Of a DNA stretch of 64,000 nucleotides, positions 20,846 to 33,770 are shown piece by piece. Position 1 is the first letter of the stretch. Each line of letters begins with the position of its first letter. The position numbers and the translations under genes are program-made. Source of the stretch: Hyaloscypha bicolor E (lineage: Eukaryota; Ascomycota; Leotiomycetes; Helotiales; Hyaloscyphaceae). The stretch spans positions 1,729,974 through 1,793,973 of the forward strand of contig NW_020194638.1 in assembly GCF_002865645.1 (NCBI RefSeq). The letters are read 5' to 3'. Below the pieces are notes generated by a model, which was not told where the DNA came from, searched no databases, and worked only from the letters and a program-made list of their open reading frames with translations.

Positions 20846-22987
20846 TGGGGACTTGTCTTGAAGTTTTTGGAGGAGAATGAAGATGATTTTTGGGGCAAGG
20901 GTTCCTCTTGTGGTTATTGAGGAAAGCTGTGGGTCTTGTAAACAAACAATCAAGCTTATGGTATTAGATGCTTTTCAGGGCGAGAAAGGAAGAACACATT
21001 TTCAGCGAGTCTTTCAGTCAATTCTAGCACTCGTTCCGCCGTGAAGTATTATTCTGCTGTTTGGCTCTGGCGGTGGAGTTTGTGTGTTAATCTCGCATCC
21101 CCCGCTTTTCAAACCCTGATCCCGAACACCTCCAGTTTTCTACTCAATGGCCTGTCTTCACAGTCGCCAATGAGATGCAGTTCCGGGAAAACAAATTGGA
21201 CATTCGTACCGTTCTGCAGATACAGTAGTCAAGACCGATGCGGGTATTCGGATAGGAGATGAAATCTTGGGTCCGGGGGAGCGAGCTTATGTGAGAAGAG
21301 AAGAATAGAACCTGATTCAGATGCGGTTACAACTACCTGCACATTCAAGTATAATAAATGCACATCAAAATACTAATACTCCTCAATTCCAACATTATAA
21401 CTTCGTAAGCGCCGCACGGCTGACATATTGATCCTTCCAGGATCCTATCATCCAGAGACAAGGTGTAACCTTTAGTATAGTTCACCCCAATCTCCCAAGT
21501 GCAAGAGAAATTGGTCATTCCTAGAACCAATGTATACTAGCAAGCCTTGCTCACCTTGCCAAGAGCAGTAACAGAGTCGATTCAAACAAGCAACGGGTGC
21601 ATTAAACAATATGCGCATCAAACACATCACGTGCCCTCATAGTAATTTCAGGGGGAAGAGCGCGGTTATTTATTTATGCACAACGAGGCGCTTTGTGTGG
21701 AAACAGCCACTTGGCATTTATTTGCTTCTTTTCCCCGCAATAACGGCTTTATTTTATCAGCGTGAGCAGAGTGAGGACGGAATCGATTCTTATACTTCGT
21801 AAGCCAAATGAAGATCTAGGGTGCTCGAGTGCCAAGTCTCAGTTCGCGCGATCGTTGATTCAGGAGACTGGCCGCAAGCAAGCGAGAATACATACAGTAC
21901 GGGGGGGGGTAGCTGCAAGTGCTGTGCTGCATCTGCGTGGCCAAACGCACGCCTCCTTTGCTTCCCCGGGGCGCGCTACTCATTCCCTCAGCCCGTTCTC
22001 CAATCGCAGCCGTGCCGGACCGTTTGCTTCTATGTGCATACTATGTGCAAGCACCAAGCCCCTTTTCTGAGACCCGACCCGATCTGGCCGACCACATCGG
22101 CCTGTGGTGCTGGGGCAGTTGAGCACGCACGCAATCATGAATCGTCTAAATAGTGCACAGCGCAGACACAGCGCGGTACATGCAACCAGCACTACCAATT
22201 GGGCCATATAGTACATGATGGAATCGCAGCCCTCGCAGCGTTCGACTGTTCAGACTTCGTTGCTTTTGGGAGGATCACAGTGTTATCTCACCCTGAAACG
22301 GGCGTGCAAAAAATGTCCGAATCGCTGCCAGGGTGGTGGCGCCCTGCAGGGACGTTCATTGGCCGGGCAAGCTTACGGCGTGAATCTTGGGGTTCCCCTG
22401 AATGCTTCTGGAGAACTCTGCCTTCCACCATCCATGGAGCCTTTGCCTTCGTGATCTTCATCTTCGTGATATCTCCGTTCACTGTTCCTCTTCCCTTCTC
22501 CACGCGCCGTCTACTTGTGCGCAGCTCTCCTTCGGCCTCACCCCCTTCAAAATCGATGCCGGCTGGCCGTCCGCGCTGCTATTCACTTTGACATTCGACC
22601 TCGAGCTTAGGGGCCACACCATTCAATCGGCTCATCCGTCATAGATAGAGCATCGGGAGCCTGTCCGCAAGCTGTACACTCCAATTCTACTACCAGCCCT
22701 TTGCGATTGATAGTGTGCTGCTGCGACAACGGTTAGGCAGTCCCTGTATTCCTCGCACAAGCAGTTTCTTGAGGCTTCGCCAGCGAAAGCACCACTACAT
22801 TCAGCGACGCATTCCCTTGTCGGAAACCGCAGCTGCGAGATCACGTCGCCGTCGACAGTACATAGCCTCCACCGACACCACTTAGGGTTGTCATTTTGAC
22901 AAGGAAATTCAGGCAAATCCACTGTCGCGAGCGGGAAGTCACGACGATCCCTGTCACTCCGAGACTCATTCGTATCCAGTCGACACA
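20846..22987. other. Long intergenic region
   Basis: No convincing gene. A run of nine G at 21901-21909 and several short frames are present. The right part is probably the promoter and leader of the septin-like gene. Confidence 0.4.
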
Positions 22988-24718
22988 ATGGTCTCTTCCA
23001 CCAGACCAAGAACCCCCAGTTCTAAAAGCTCTCCGCCAGCAGAAACCAAGCTGGATGCAATCCCAGAGGCTTCAAAAGCACATCCCCCTCGCCGCTCCTC
23101 CCTCGGTCTCCTCTTGCGCAGGTCGAAATCCGGCGAACTGAAGCCAAGCAAGAAACAACAGGCAATCGCGAAGGAACAAGAAGCCGAGAGGCTACGTCGC
23201 GAAGCTGCTGCCGTATCAAAATCACCACCCCGCCTGCCAGACTTATACAACGGCCAGAAGCCCGCAAATCTTCCATTCGGCGGCGAGGATCGTCCTGACT
23301 CGGTTGCAATCATGTCCGGCAGAGCTGGTGGATACGCTGGTCGTTCGTCGATGGAGCCGGGGCGCTCATCTGCGGCGACTGGCAGCGTACCAATTCCTCC
23401 GATTCCATCGAACGGAGCTCGAGGTAGCGATTATGTCGATCCATACGCTCGAACTGAGAGCATGACGCACCGTGGAAGATATAGCTATGCTAGCAGCGCA
23501 GTTAGCACCATCAACAGCCCGCGCAGAGTGAGGAGACGGAAGGACCCAACACCCTTCAAGTGAGTCTTGTGTAACCGTCGCATGTTAATTAAGGTTCATC
23601 CAAACTAACTGTTGTTTAGCATTCTCATCATCGGCGCCCGTTCATCTGGCAAAACTTCTTTCCTCAACTTCCTCAAGACTTCACTCGCCCTCCCACCGAA
23701 AAAGAGGGGTACTAGACCTGCCGAACTCGCGGACGATATATTTGCACCACAAAACTCCAAGTCCGGCAACTTTGAATCACATTATTTGGAAACCGAAATC
23801 GATGGCGAGCGCATTGGACTAACACTTTGGGATTCGGAGGGTTTGGATCAGAATATTGTTGATCTCCAACTCAGGGAGATGTCGTCTTTCCTCGAGAGCA
23901 AGTTTGAGGAGACGTTCACGGAGGAGATGAAGGTCATTCGAGCACCAGGTGTTCAAGATACCCACATCCATTGTGTATTTCTTCTCCTCGATCCTCTTCG
24001 TCTTGACGGAAATATCGCTGCGTCGAAGAAGGCCTCTTCGAATGGCAACGGGAATGGAATGAATGGGAAGTATTCGTCTGCGTCTCGTATCATCGGTGGT
24101 CTGGATGAGGATCTGGACCTTCAGATTCTGCGTACATTGCAGGGCAAGACAACGGTCGTCCCTGTTATTTCGAAGGCGGATACCATCACCACAGCCCACA
24201 TGACATACCTGAAGAAGACCGTCTGGGACAGCTTGCGCCAAGCCAATCTGGACCCTCTTGAAGCACTCGGACTCGACGATTTCGAAGGTGATAGCCCAAG
24301 AAATTCAAGCCGCATCGACGAGCAAGACGAGGATGCAGCTTCAGATGGGGGCAGGAGCTCTGGCGACGACCTTCCAATCCAATCTCCTGAAACTTCCTCA
24401 ACTCCTAAGTCGAAGAGACTCTCATCCGGATCCGTTCAAAGACACAAGGCAATGAACGATGAGGCCGATGGTGCAGAGGTCCCCTACCTCCCCCTCTCAA
24501 TAATCAGCCCAGACATCTATGAGCCTGGAGTAATTGGCAGGAAATTCCCTTGGGGGTTTGCAGATCCTATGGACATCGAACATTGCGACTTCGTCCGGCT
24601 GAAGGATGCCGTGTTCAGCGAGTGGAGAGGGGAACTCAGAGAAGCAAGCCGAGAGCTCTGGTACGAAGGATGGAGAACAAGCAGACTCAAGCATCGCGAG
24701 GTTAAGCCAAAACGATGA
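22988..24718 (+). CDS. aspE: Septin-like GTPase, AspE (group 5) type
   Basis: Two exons, 22988-23559 and 23620-24718 (GTGAGT/TAG, AA|C join), give 556 aa. A basic, Ser/Pro-rich N-terminal extension of about 190 residues precedes the GTPase domain. The P-loop GARSSGKT is at 196-203, the switch motif DSEG (DxxG) at 262-265, and the septin-specific G4 SKAD at 375-378. Low-complexity insertions lie at about 325-345 and 405-450. The C-terminal SEWRGELREASRELWYEGWR resembles the conserved septin unique-element region. Group 5 septins are restricted to filamentous fungi and help order septin assemblies at septa and growing tips. Subgroup assignment is inference; a septin GTPase is well supported. 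Confidence 0.75.
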
Positions 24719-27700
24719 TCTGTCCTCCGTATGCATGTCTTACAAGCTCCTTGCTTGGGAGGAATGCATCACCGGGAGACACAAAATAGCGATTAATTTC
24801 GGTTGTGATACGATGACTCGAGGACCTTTTTTCTTTTGTTAAATCTGCATACCCTTTTGATTTACAAGCAACCTCAACATTTCCGCCCTCAGCTTGTACC
24901 CTTTCCCGTCAGCCGTCAGCCGTCAACCGTCAGCCGTCAGGAGGAGAGTTGACACGAGAGAGAGATTCCTATATTCGATTCGATGGGTGGAGCGTCTCTT
25001 CTGCTTCTACTTTGCGCTTGACGCGCTTCTCACAAGCCAGAAAGCTGTCTTTATACTACTGCTTTTCGACGATGGGGGTTCTCTCATCTTTCATTATCAT
25101 GGAGGAAGGGTTATGAACTAGATGGTGTATGCAAATTCTATGGACGATCGATACCTTTCTCAAATTGCGAATGGCTGGAGCGAGCGCTGTGTGTGTATGT
25201 ATGCTTGTTATTACCGTGGGAGTGGAGGACGTGCATGGATAGTGGTGATTGATGAGAGGGCGGAGAGTTTTCTATTATTGCGACGCTTTGGAGCAAGGTC
25301 GTGCTGCAGCCACTCCTTTGAATGATGATGGCTGGTTATGAGGCAAAATTTTATTGAGTTGTCTGAACTCTTCTGTGTCCTTGCTTGTTTATGATTGTGA
25401 AGCTTTCGTTCCTACGCGATCGTGAGATCCCTTTTGACAATTTGTCTAGTACATCTCCGAGGAGCAAGCCATCTTGCTATTCAATGTCTCTCACTAGGAA
25501 TATTATTTCGTCAATACTGTATATCAGCGCATCATTGAAGCCGAAGAAGAGGTACGGGTTCCGAGTAATGGCAGAACTGACTGCCAGTTGCAGGGGCCAT
25601 CGCAGAGCGGATGTCACCACCCAAGTACTTCAAGCAGGTTAATGTCGGGTCCAGAACTGCTGCTCCAATTGGAAGATTTAGTTACAGTCCTTATCGCTGT
25701 TCCAGAAGTGTACGGCTCTGTACAGACTCGGTTCGATAGCTCTTCTGGCTACCCTTTGCACCGACAAACAAGTTTGTCATCATCTGGTAGGTTAAACATA
25801 TGCTACATGCTTTAAGAACACATCGTATATCAAGTCATCCCTTCAAACTTCTTCGTCCCTTCCACCCTCAACCTCGCTTCTAACCACGTCGCCCTCCGCT
25901 TTCAATAACGACGTACTCCCTCTCAGGCCTCCACTCCCTCTTCACATCCTTTACAAAGATAAGAACCATGTATCGCAGGCTCACCACCCTGGTTCGAGGG
26001 AGTATGAGACAAGAGTTCCTCAGCCATCTTTACGTTCTGGAGCCTTGAATCAACCCGATACGTTCTGGTCAAGGAAGGGAGCAGAGAGAAGTTGGAACAG
26101 TAATAGAAATAGAAATATGAAATACGTACATCTCAGCTGGCAGATTATCATCATCGAAATGCCAGCTCATTTCTGACAGTCTTACCGATTTTGAATAAGA
26201 ATCGGTGGTATTGCCGATTTATGCACGCTCTCATGTCTTGTAACTTGAAGTCGGGAAGTTGAATGATTGTACGGTAATACGCGTACAACTTCGGAATGCA
26301 AATGACATGCGACTGTCAGGAAAGCATGGTTGAGGCAGTCAGCTTGATTTCTGAATGTACGATTCGAACAAGACTTCTATGAAAAGGGAGGACTCGAGGC
26401 AATGATGATATTGAGCAAGTGACCGAACTTGGATTTGTACAATTCGAGAGGATTGGGTTCACAACAGTATCTCCACTCCAGCAGAGCGTATGGGAGATGA
26501 TTTTCCTGGTATTAACTCGTAGCATTGCATTCCTTTGATATTGTATGAGAGAAGTCCCTCGTCCACTTCCGTCCACTTAACCCCGCCATGATCGTACAAA
26601 GGGCCGTGCCTGCAATATCAAAACGTCCTCATGACATCTCTCTCTTCTTTCCTTACTTGATATGTCTGCTGTTCGGCTTCAATGGCCCAAAGAATATCTC
26701 GCCATATAAGCCTGGATAGCGTGTCTCTCACAACTGAGCAACTTATGCCTTGGAAGCGGCTCATTATGGAGCTGGCCCTGAAAGCGGAAGGAGCACTTCG
26801 AATCTGGTCTGCCCCCTACACCATCTCTTCCCATTCGAGCCAACAGCAGTTAGTCGGTATTCATCTTGATTGCCCTTGAACTTGGTTCGTTTTGAGCTTC
26901 TTCCCTGGGTGTTGTGTGATGTGCGTATAACTTATTTGCAGATCTCCGTGAATTTGGGCTTCAAAAAGGCGGTGATTTTGTTGCTATTCCCTGCTTGGAG
27001 ACCCAAGGTTCTTATTAGCAGCAGATAGTCATTGGCCCCCATGTACTGCTTACTGGAAGATTGATGTGGAAGAGTGTTTCCAGGCCTCATCTGCAACATG
27101 TTCAGCCTCAACCAATGACAGCGGCGAAGAGGAGAACCATGCCCATACTCCCAGCCAAGGACATAGCAGGGAGGTATCCTTAAGCTTTAATTTGAGTTTG
27201 AATAATTCCTGCTTTGTCGTAGCGCGTCTGTCTATCTGCGAGACTCTGATTTAGTCAAGTCATTTGAACCTTGTGGCCGAGAGCTGCTAGACGGCATGCT
27301 GTACTGCGAACTTCAGGCTTCTCAGCAGTAGGAGAGCGAAGCTTCTCTTTTGTGACCTATTCGAACCTCCTTATAACTTTCGTTGCGCGTTGTTGCTGGC
27401 AGTCCCTCAAGGGCGACCCAGCAGGCGCTTCGCCATTGATTTGGCCTTGGAGAACTGCAATGGAAATAGATAACTGTGAGAGCATGAGCAAGTAATCTTC
27501 TTGAATCAGTAAATGATGGTAAAAGGACTTCAATTGAAGGAGAGTTCGCATTCGAGAATCCCAGGTCGGAGAGGCTAGGGCAAGGCTGGCAACACTCCTA
27601 AACGAAGAGCATAAATATTTACTTCCGCCACAAACCTTCAACTCCATCCCACATACAACCTTTTTCCCATCGCGCAACGCTGATCAGATCAGCACCCCCT

Positions 27701-28483
27701 CATCTCTTCCATCCGCAGGCTTGGTACCCGCCTAACTCCGACCTCTTCTTCCCGACCCCATTCATCAATTGCACGTACATTCCCTTCCTCCAAAAGGCAG
27801 ATCGAGTTCATTTTAAGCAACGCGCCTTTCACCCCCCAATAACCACCTCACCACTGACCGATCTTCCTTCCATCAGGTCAATTCATCTTCGTCGATTTCA
27901 ACGGTCTTGCTGACACAACTGCAACAGAAGCAACTCATCGAGATCTCCGCTGCCTGACTCTGCGTCACAGTTTGACAAGTAAGCCAACTCTTTTCAACTC
28001 TTCTCCACATTACCACACCTCCGAATCGCGCCTCCATAACACTGCCATACATTCACCACCCAAGATCTTAGACCGCCACCGTCTGCCCCCTTCCTTCCTC
28101 GAACGCCTTCATCGCATTCAATTAGTGTCGGCTAGTTCCTCGCCATCGATCTGGGCAATCGACATTCCCCTACACTCAAAGCTGGGCTGTTCTTTCAAAG
28201 GTCAACTCCAGCAATTTCCCTCCCAGGTGTTTGCTTTCCATTGTGTCATTACTATCCTTCTGCCCCAACCATTCGTGCCCGACCACCATCCAAACTTCAT
28301 ACATCTCGTTGTGAAAGAATCTGATGCCATTGCATCATTTTCCCAACTGCATCGTGGATTTCGGGTCGGTTTCATTGCCCCTTTTTAGACGAGACGCTTC
28401 GCGTTGTGTCATCATCGCCTTCAACTTCGAGTCACTTTCAGATCTTTGCTAATCACCTTTCAACAGCTTTACAATCAATCATC
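24719..28483. other. 3.8-kb intergenic region
   Basis: No convincing gene on either strand. It contains the septin 3' flank, a 7-bp tandem repeat, AT-rich spacer around 25-27 kb and, from about 27.6 kb, a C/T-rich stretch that looks like promoter and long 5' leader of the helicase gene. A non-ATG frame at 27972-28388 lies in this leader and is probably not coding. Confidence 0.4.
24906..24940. repeat. 7-bp tandem repeat (CCGTCAG), five units
   Basis: Five consecutive units, one with CCGTCAA, lie in the septin 3' flank. Confidence 0.8.
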
Positions 28484-31064
28484 ATGTCTGCTTGGGGTAC
28501 TGGTGACATGGCTGCGGCCTTGCCTGATGCTACCAATGAGCAACCTGCCATCGAACAAGGTTCCGAGGCTCCTGCTGTTGAGAAGAAGGCGGACCCGCAG
28601 GCCTACGGCTGGGTTGCCCCTACGAAGTACGACTACGAGACCTTCAACAAGACCAACAAGGAACTCGAGGAAGCACAAGCATCAGCACAATCTACCGAGA
28701 ACCAGGCTGAGTAAATAATGGCCTTTTATTCTTTCCCTGTCTCCTCGTGGATGTGCAATGCTTACGTTGATGAAGGTTTGGAGGCATCTCCTCTGGTGAC
28801 TGGGCCAACAAAGGCGCTCTCTACGAGTGGAAGGATGAGTACGGCGACGTTGGACCGCACTTTCCGGAACTTGAGAAGCAATTGTTCGGTTCCGAATTTC
28901 ATGTCCGCAGTGGTATCAAGTTTGACACGTACGTTTCCATCCAAAGTCGTGTCCTGATCTCTAAATAATTAACTTTGGATCAGGTTGCAAGAGATCACCG
29001 TCACCCAAGAGGGTAACATTCGTATTGAGCCGGTTAAATCTTTTGATGACGCTGGTAAGTTAATTCCAGATCTCGGGTCCTATCATGCTAATCGGCCACG
29101 TCTAAGGTTTGCATCCGGCAATGAGAGACAACGTTACGCTTGCAGGTTATAACGTTCCAACTCCAATTCAACAATACGTCCTTCCAGCAATTTTCAAGGG
29201 TCATGATGTTGTGGCTTGCGCCCAAACTGGTTTGTAACTTCAACTCTCCTGTATGATAATTTACTAACTTCTTGGTTCTTTCAAGGTTCGGGGAAGACTG
29301 CCGCTTTCTTGATTCCAATCTTGTCAAAGCTCATGGGCAAGGCTAAGAAGCTTGCTGCTGTCCGTGGCAACCCTGCTCTCATGCGGGAGGGTGAGCGATA
29401 TCGTGCTGAGCCTTTGGTTCTCATCGTCTGCCCGAACAGAGAGCTTGCTACCCAGATCTTCGACGAGGCTAGACGCTTTTGCTACCGTACCATGCTTCGC
29501 CCTTGTGTCGTCTATGGTGGTTGCCCTCTTCGTGAGCAGATTCCATTGCTCGAGAAGGGCTGTGATCTTCTCATTGCTACCCCTGGTCGGCTGATTGATT
29601 TCATGAATCGTCCTGCTCTTTTGACTCTCAAGCGTCTCAAGTACATGGTTATTGATGAAGCTGATGAGATGTTGCATTCTGACTGGGAGAGCGATTTAAA
29701 GCAGATCATGTCTGGCGGAGGTTGGTTGACTTCTCGAAACTCTACTGACAGTTGCTAACTAGTCAATAGACCAGGAGGAGGGCAACATCACCTACCTCAT
29801 GTTCTCTGCTACCTTCCCCAAGATTGCTCGTGATCTCGCCAAGGAGCATCTCGCTCACGATCATGTCCGCATTCGAGTTGGCCGTGCTGGCAGCAGTCAC
29901 GTCAACATCAAGCAAGATGTGATCTTCGTCGAGGCCCATGCCAAGCGCACTGCTCTCTTCGATCTGCTCATGTCGGCCCCACCTGCTCGTACCATCATCT
30001 TCGTCAATAGCAAGCGCTCTGCCGATGAGCTCGACGACTTCCTCTTTAATTCCGACATCCCATGTACTTCGATTCATGGCGACCGTACTCAAAAGGAGCG
30101 TGAGGATTCCATTCGTGCTTTTCGTTCCGGCAAGGCTCCTGTCTTGATTGCCACTGGGGTTTCGGCTCGAGGTCTTGATATCCATAATGTCATGCACGTT
30201 ATCAACTACGACATGCCCTCTCCGAACTATGGTGGCATTGAGGAGTACACTCATCGTATCGGTATGTGCCATAGACAGCAAGCGTGACGCAAGCTAACAT
30301 ACATATCAGGTCGTACCGGCCGTATCGGCAACTTGGGTCTTGCGACCTCTTTCTACAACGAGCGTGACTCCGATATTGCTGAGACTTTGGTTAAGACCCT
30401 TCTTGAGACTCATCAAGTCATTCCCGACTTCCTTGAGCAATACATTCCCGAGGGTTTCACTGCTGAAGGCACTGGTGATGTCGAGAAGCTCAAGTTTGAG
30501 GCTGACTCCGACTATGGTGATGGGGATGGCGAGAATGGTGAGAATGGTGAGAATGGAGAGGCTCCTGCGGAGGGTGCTGATGCTAGTGGATGGGGAGCTC
30601 CCGCTGCTCCTGAGGCCAGTGGCAGCGGATGGACTGCGTCGGCAGCTCCTGCTCAGGAGGCTCCGGCTGCGTCTGGATGGGGTGCACAGCCTACGACTCC
30701 GGTTCAAGCTCCGCCTTCCAATGCGGGTAGCAACTGGGGACAGCAGCCAAGTTCAGCTCCTCAAGGCCCGCCGGCTCAGCAACCAGGATGGGGTGCCGCT
30801 CCTCAAGGTTTCCAAGGCCCTCCTGCTCAGGGTCCACCTGCTGCTCAACCTTCCGGATGGGGTGCTGCTTCTCAAGGTTTCCAACGACCTCCTGCTCATG
30901 GTCCACCTGCTATTCAGCCTTCCGGATGGGGTCCCGCTCCTGCAGCTCTCCAACCTGCCCAGGTTGGTGGCTGGGGTGCTACAGCAGCAACTCCCGCTGT
31001 CCCGGTCAACAACAACAATAATAACGGATGGGGACCTTCGCCGACTGGTGACTCCCGATGGTAA
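28484..31064 (+). CDS. DEAD-box RNA helicase with a GW/WG-rich C-terminal tail (vasa-like)
   Basis: Seven exons: 28484-28710, 28776-28928, 28984-29054, 29107-29229, 29286-29720, 29770-30261, 30310-31064; 751 aa. All joins keep phase. Helicase motifs appear in order: Q motif (NVPTPIQQYVLP), motif I AQTGSGKT (~189-196, split by an intron), TPGRLIDF, DEAD (~314-317), SAT (~348), ARGLDIHNV and HRIGRTGRIG (~500). The core resembles Ded1/Vasa proteins. The last ~230 residues carry an acidic GENGENGENGE run and then nine GW/NW motifs in a Gly/Ala/Pro/Gln background, ending SRW. Such tails can bind Argonaute in other proteins; here that is inference. ATP-dependent RNA remodelling is the expected activity. 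Confidence 0.85.
30585..31062 (+). repeat. Coding repeats for GW/WG motifs in the helicase tail
   Basis: SGWG-type units recur nine times, and two adjacent longer units share GFQGPPAQGPPAAQPSGWG-like sequence at the protein and DNA levels (about 30800-30930). This points to internal tandem duplication within the exon. Confidence 0.75.
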
Positions 31065-31802
31065 AGTGTCTGAGGCCACTCTGGACAGAGATAGGCCGAT
31101 GGATCTGCACTGCTTTCCTTGTTCATTTCTCGGAACTTGACTGGTAGGCATTGGCAATTTGTTGAAGCTCTCACATCTGCCTCGCATCAACAAAAAACTT
31201 AACGTCACGTGCATTCAAATGCCTTTGACACTCGTGATTTCATTTCCTCCTTTTCCCTTTTAGATGTGTGGGAATGGCGTTTACTCTTTCTAGGCGGTTC
31301 GTTACGAGGGCCATTGCTTAGGACATGGGCGTTTCGACCGGGGTGTAGAAGGATAGACAGCTTAGAGTGGTTTCTTAGATTAGCAGTAGTTAATTAACGG
31401 CTATTGCAACCAATTCTTCTCCTCAAGAGTGATTTACTACCTTGGACGTTGAAACGCAATGACGAATTCGCCCACAGAGAACCCGAAGTCTCGAGATTCA
31501 TGGGAAGGGAAGATGGATCAAAGTTGATTCAATCATTAATTACTATTATCTGGCGGTGTGTACACCACCATCGTGTCCATTAATCATTCCGTCATGCAAG
31601 GGCACAAAATGGGTATGCTGCGAGTGAGAGAAAAAGGAATGCCTGCTCCCAGTGCAACACCGTCCAATGGCAAGACGCGATATTTATGTACAAGCTTTTT
31701 CCTCGAGCTTCTTTCTCACTTGACCCAGGCCCGTCCTGACCCAAGTCCAAGGTCAGCAGCGGGTATCCAACTATTTATGCGCTGTCCAAAAATATATATA
31801 CC
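31065..31802. other. Convergent intergenic region
   Basis: 3' flanks of the helicase gene and of the minus-strand carX. No gene recognised. Confidence 0.4.
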
Positions 31803-33770
31803 TCATCCAGCCAAATTCAAAAGCCACCCCCTAAGTCCCATCCACATCTCCATCCAGGCACTTGGCTCCTCGTCCACCTCACCAAGGACTTTGACTTTCG
31901 GAACTGGAAGACATCGGATACTCTCGACAGGTCTCTGGCTCAGGATTTCCTCCTCACTAAACCAGTTCCCGTGCAATCCGTACGGAACTCTCTGTGGTAG
32001 GATGACTCTGCAAACCACTTCCTTCATCTCCTTGGCCTCAATAATCCATAACTCGCTCTTTGCTGAAGGTGGTGCGTTTCCATATTCGTCCAGCTGACTC
32101 TCGTCGAAAATGTAAGAAAGGATCCAGCCATCGTCTTCTGAGGTCCCGTTTTGACGTGGCACGAAGCGTGATTCTTGGGCATAGAATCCTTGGGGTAATT
32201 TGAAGATTTTAATGGGGTCATTTGGGTTGGTGGACGCGAGGATTTCGGAGACGCTGCGGGTATCCACACAGCCGCTTATATGGACCGGAGGACGATGGTT
32301 TCCACGTTGGAGGAGAGCTTCTGCATCAACCTTGACTAAGGAGTCGATTTTGACGGCACGGCCGAGAGCAGCTCCGAATGAACTGTCCGAAACCGAGCAT
32401 CCATAGATGTACCGTGCTGCAGACATCGATTTGTCGTCTCGCAGTGAGGGAAATTCGAAGGGTATGGCAGTTAGAGCGAATTGGTGGGTGATGGTATTTT
32501 CAGTGCCTGAGAGGGAGAAACGGTAGTAATAGAGTCGACATTGCTCCTCTTCAACTGGGTATGTGGTGGAAGAGCTGGGTTTGGGAATAGGAGCCGCGAT
32601 ATCTCCAGCGCTGAAGACCAGAGATGCGCTCGTGAGGCGGCACGCAAGCATATTAATGGCGGTCGTCTCTGACTGGTTGGTGGTGGGATTGATAATTGCC
32701 TCGTCCCATGTATTGGCTGTGTGAAAGATGCAACAAGGATTCGTCTCGAACCACCGAATATCTTCTGGATTCCACCTTGGAAAGATACCGAACCTCGACC
32801 GCCCAGAAGGATCATAGGAGACGGCTGGGAGGTTGCGTGCAAGATTTCTAGGGTCCAGGGAGAGTGGAAGATCCATGATAATTGTATGTGTGAAAGAAAC
32901 TCCAAAGTCATGCATCATCTTCGCAGACTTGATGCCAGGAACAGCAAGGTTGACAAGTCGTTGAGGCTGAATAAACGAAGAACAGCTTTGCGTACAGGGT
33001 ATAATCGAATAATGTACAAATGGTGCGATAAAAGTTGAATGGAAAAGTATGAGCTCATTGGTGATTGGGTCGACTCGAGGATGAGCGGTCGTCCACTCTT
33101 TCATGAAACTGAGAATGCCCTCTCCGCCAAAAGCATTTCCCGGAACTTCTTCTGTTGAAGGCTCTCCTTCTGCTTTGCAGCCATCAAACCAGCCAACAGT
33201 TTCTAGCCCCGGAAGAGATACACGTATTGGCGGTCCGCTTTCGCAAGTTGCCAGAGCACGCCCATCGTGGTATAAAACTCCAGTGTTGGCCACACTGATC
33301 TTCTTGATGACTTGCTGCGAGCCTGGCAGATTTGAGAGAAAGACCAGGAACATGGTTCGAAAAATTCGGAGGATAAGTAGGAACAAGGAAGAGGCGGGGT
33401 TGACAAGTGCTGCTATGCTCGGGAGGATTGGAAGTCGAAGTGAAGGGGTTGTGACGGTCGACAGGTATGCATCCGTAAGGATGTATTGGTTTACGAATTC
33501 TGGTTGGATTGAACCGCCGTTTTGTTTTCGAAATGCCACTCCACTGAGCATTCCATCTCCGTCAAACCAATGTGCATCTCGTCCCAAATCTTCATTTGTC
33601 ACCGGGTTTCCGCCATTGCGGACATACTCTCCGCCAGCGAGCTCTTCTGGTATGGAGCCAGTGTAAGAACAGGGAGTAAGTGGCTGTACGCGATGGATTG
33701 GGGCGAAGTTTCCATGGAGATATGGGTGAGGTTTCCCAGACCTGCTCTGCCTCTCATTGACGAAAGTCAT
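31803..33770 (-). CDS. carX: Carotenoid cleavage oxygenase, CarX type (retinal-forming)
   Basis: A single-exon gene of 655 aa from ATG 33770. It belongs to the RPE65/CCO family: N-terminal GEYVRNGGNPV and HWFDGDGMLSGV, and the four iron-binding His in context at about H230 (TAHPRVD), H287 (MMHDFGVSFTH), H350 (IFHTANTWDE) and H600 (YGLHGNW). The family oxidatively cleaves carotenoids with a non-haem Fe(II). CarX cuts beta-carotene symmetrically to retinal; CarT cuts torulene. I choose CarX because the gene is divergent from carRA and clustered with an opsin that needs retinal, as in Fusarium. Residue-level discrimination from CarT was not possible. Confidence 0.88.
   Translation of the reverse strand: MTFVNERQSRSGKPHPYLHGNFAPIHRVQPLTPCSYTGSIPEELAGGEYVRNGGNPVTNEDLGRDAHWFDGDGMLSGVAFRKQNGGSIQPEFVNQYILTDAYLSTVTTPSLRLPILPSIAALVNPASSLFLLILRIFRTMFLVFLSNLPGSQQVIKKISVANTGVLYHDGRALATCESGPPIRVSLPGLETVGWFDGCKAEGEPSTEEVPGNAFGGEGILSFMKEWTTAHPRVDPITNELILFHSTFIAPFVHYSIIPCTQSCSSFIQPQRLVNLAVPGIKSAKMMHDFGVSFTHTIIMDLPLSLDPRNLARNLPAVSYDPSGRSRFGIFPRWNPEDIRWFETNPCCIFHTANTWDEAIINPTTNQSETTAINMLACRLTSASLVFSAGDIAAPIPKPSSSTTYPVEEEQCRLYYYRFSLSGTENTITHQFALTAIPFEFPSLRDDKSMSAARYIYGCSVSDSSFGAALGRAVKIDSLVKVDAEALLQRGNHRPPVHISGCVDTRSVSEILASTNPNDPIKIFKLPQGFYAQESRFVPRQNGTSEDDGWILSYIFDESQLDEYGNAPPSAKSELWIIEAKEMKEVVCRVILPQRVPYGLHGNWFSEEEILSQRPVESIRCLPVPKVKVLGEVDEEPSAWMEMWMGLRGWLLNLAG

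Noticed and set aside
25720..25745. GGTTCGA-like sequence resembling a tRNA B box
   Set aside because: The rest of the B box and any cloverleaf are missing. I found no tRNA, rRNA or CRISPR array in the window.
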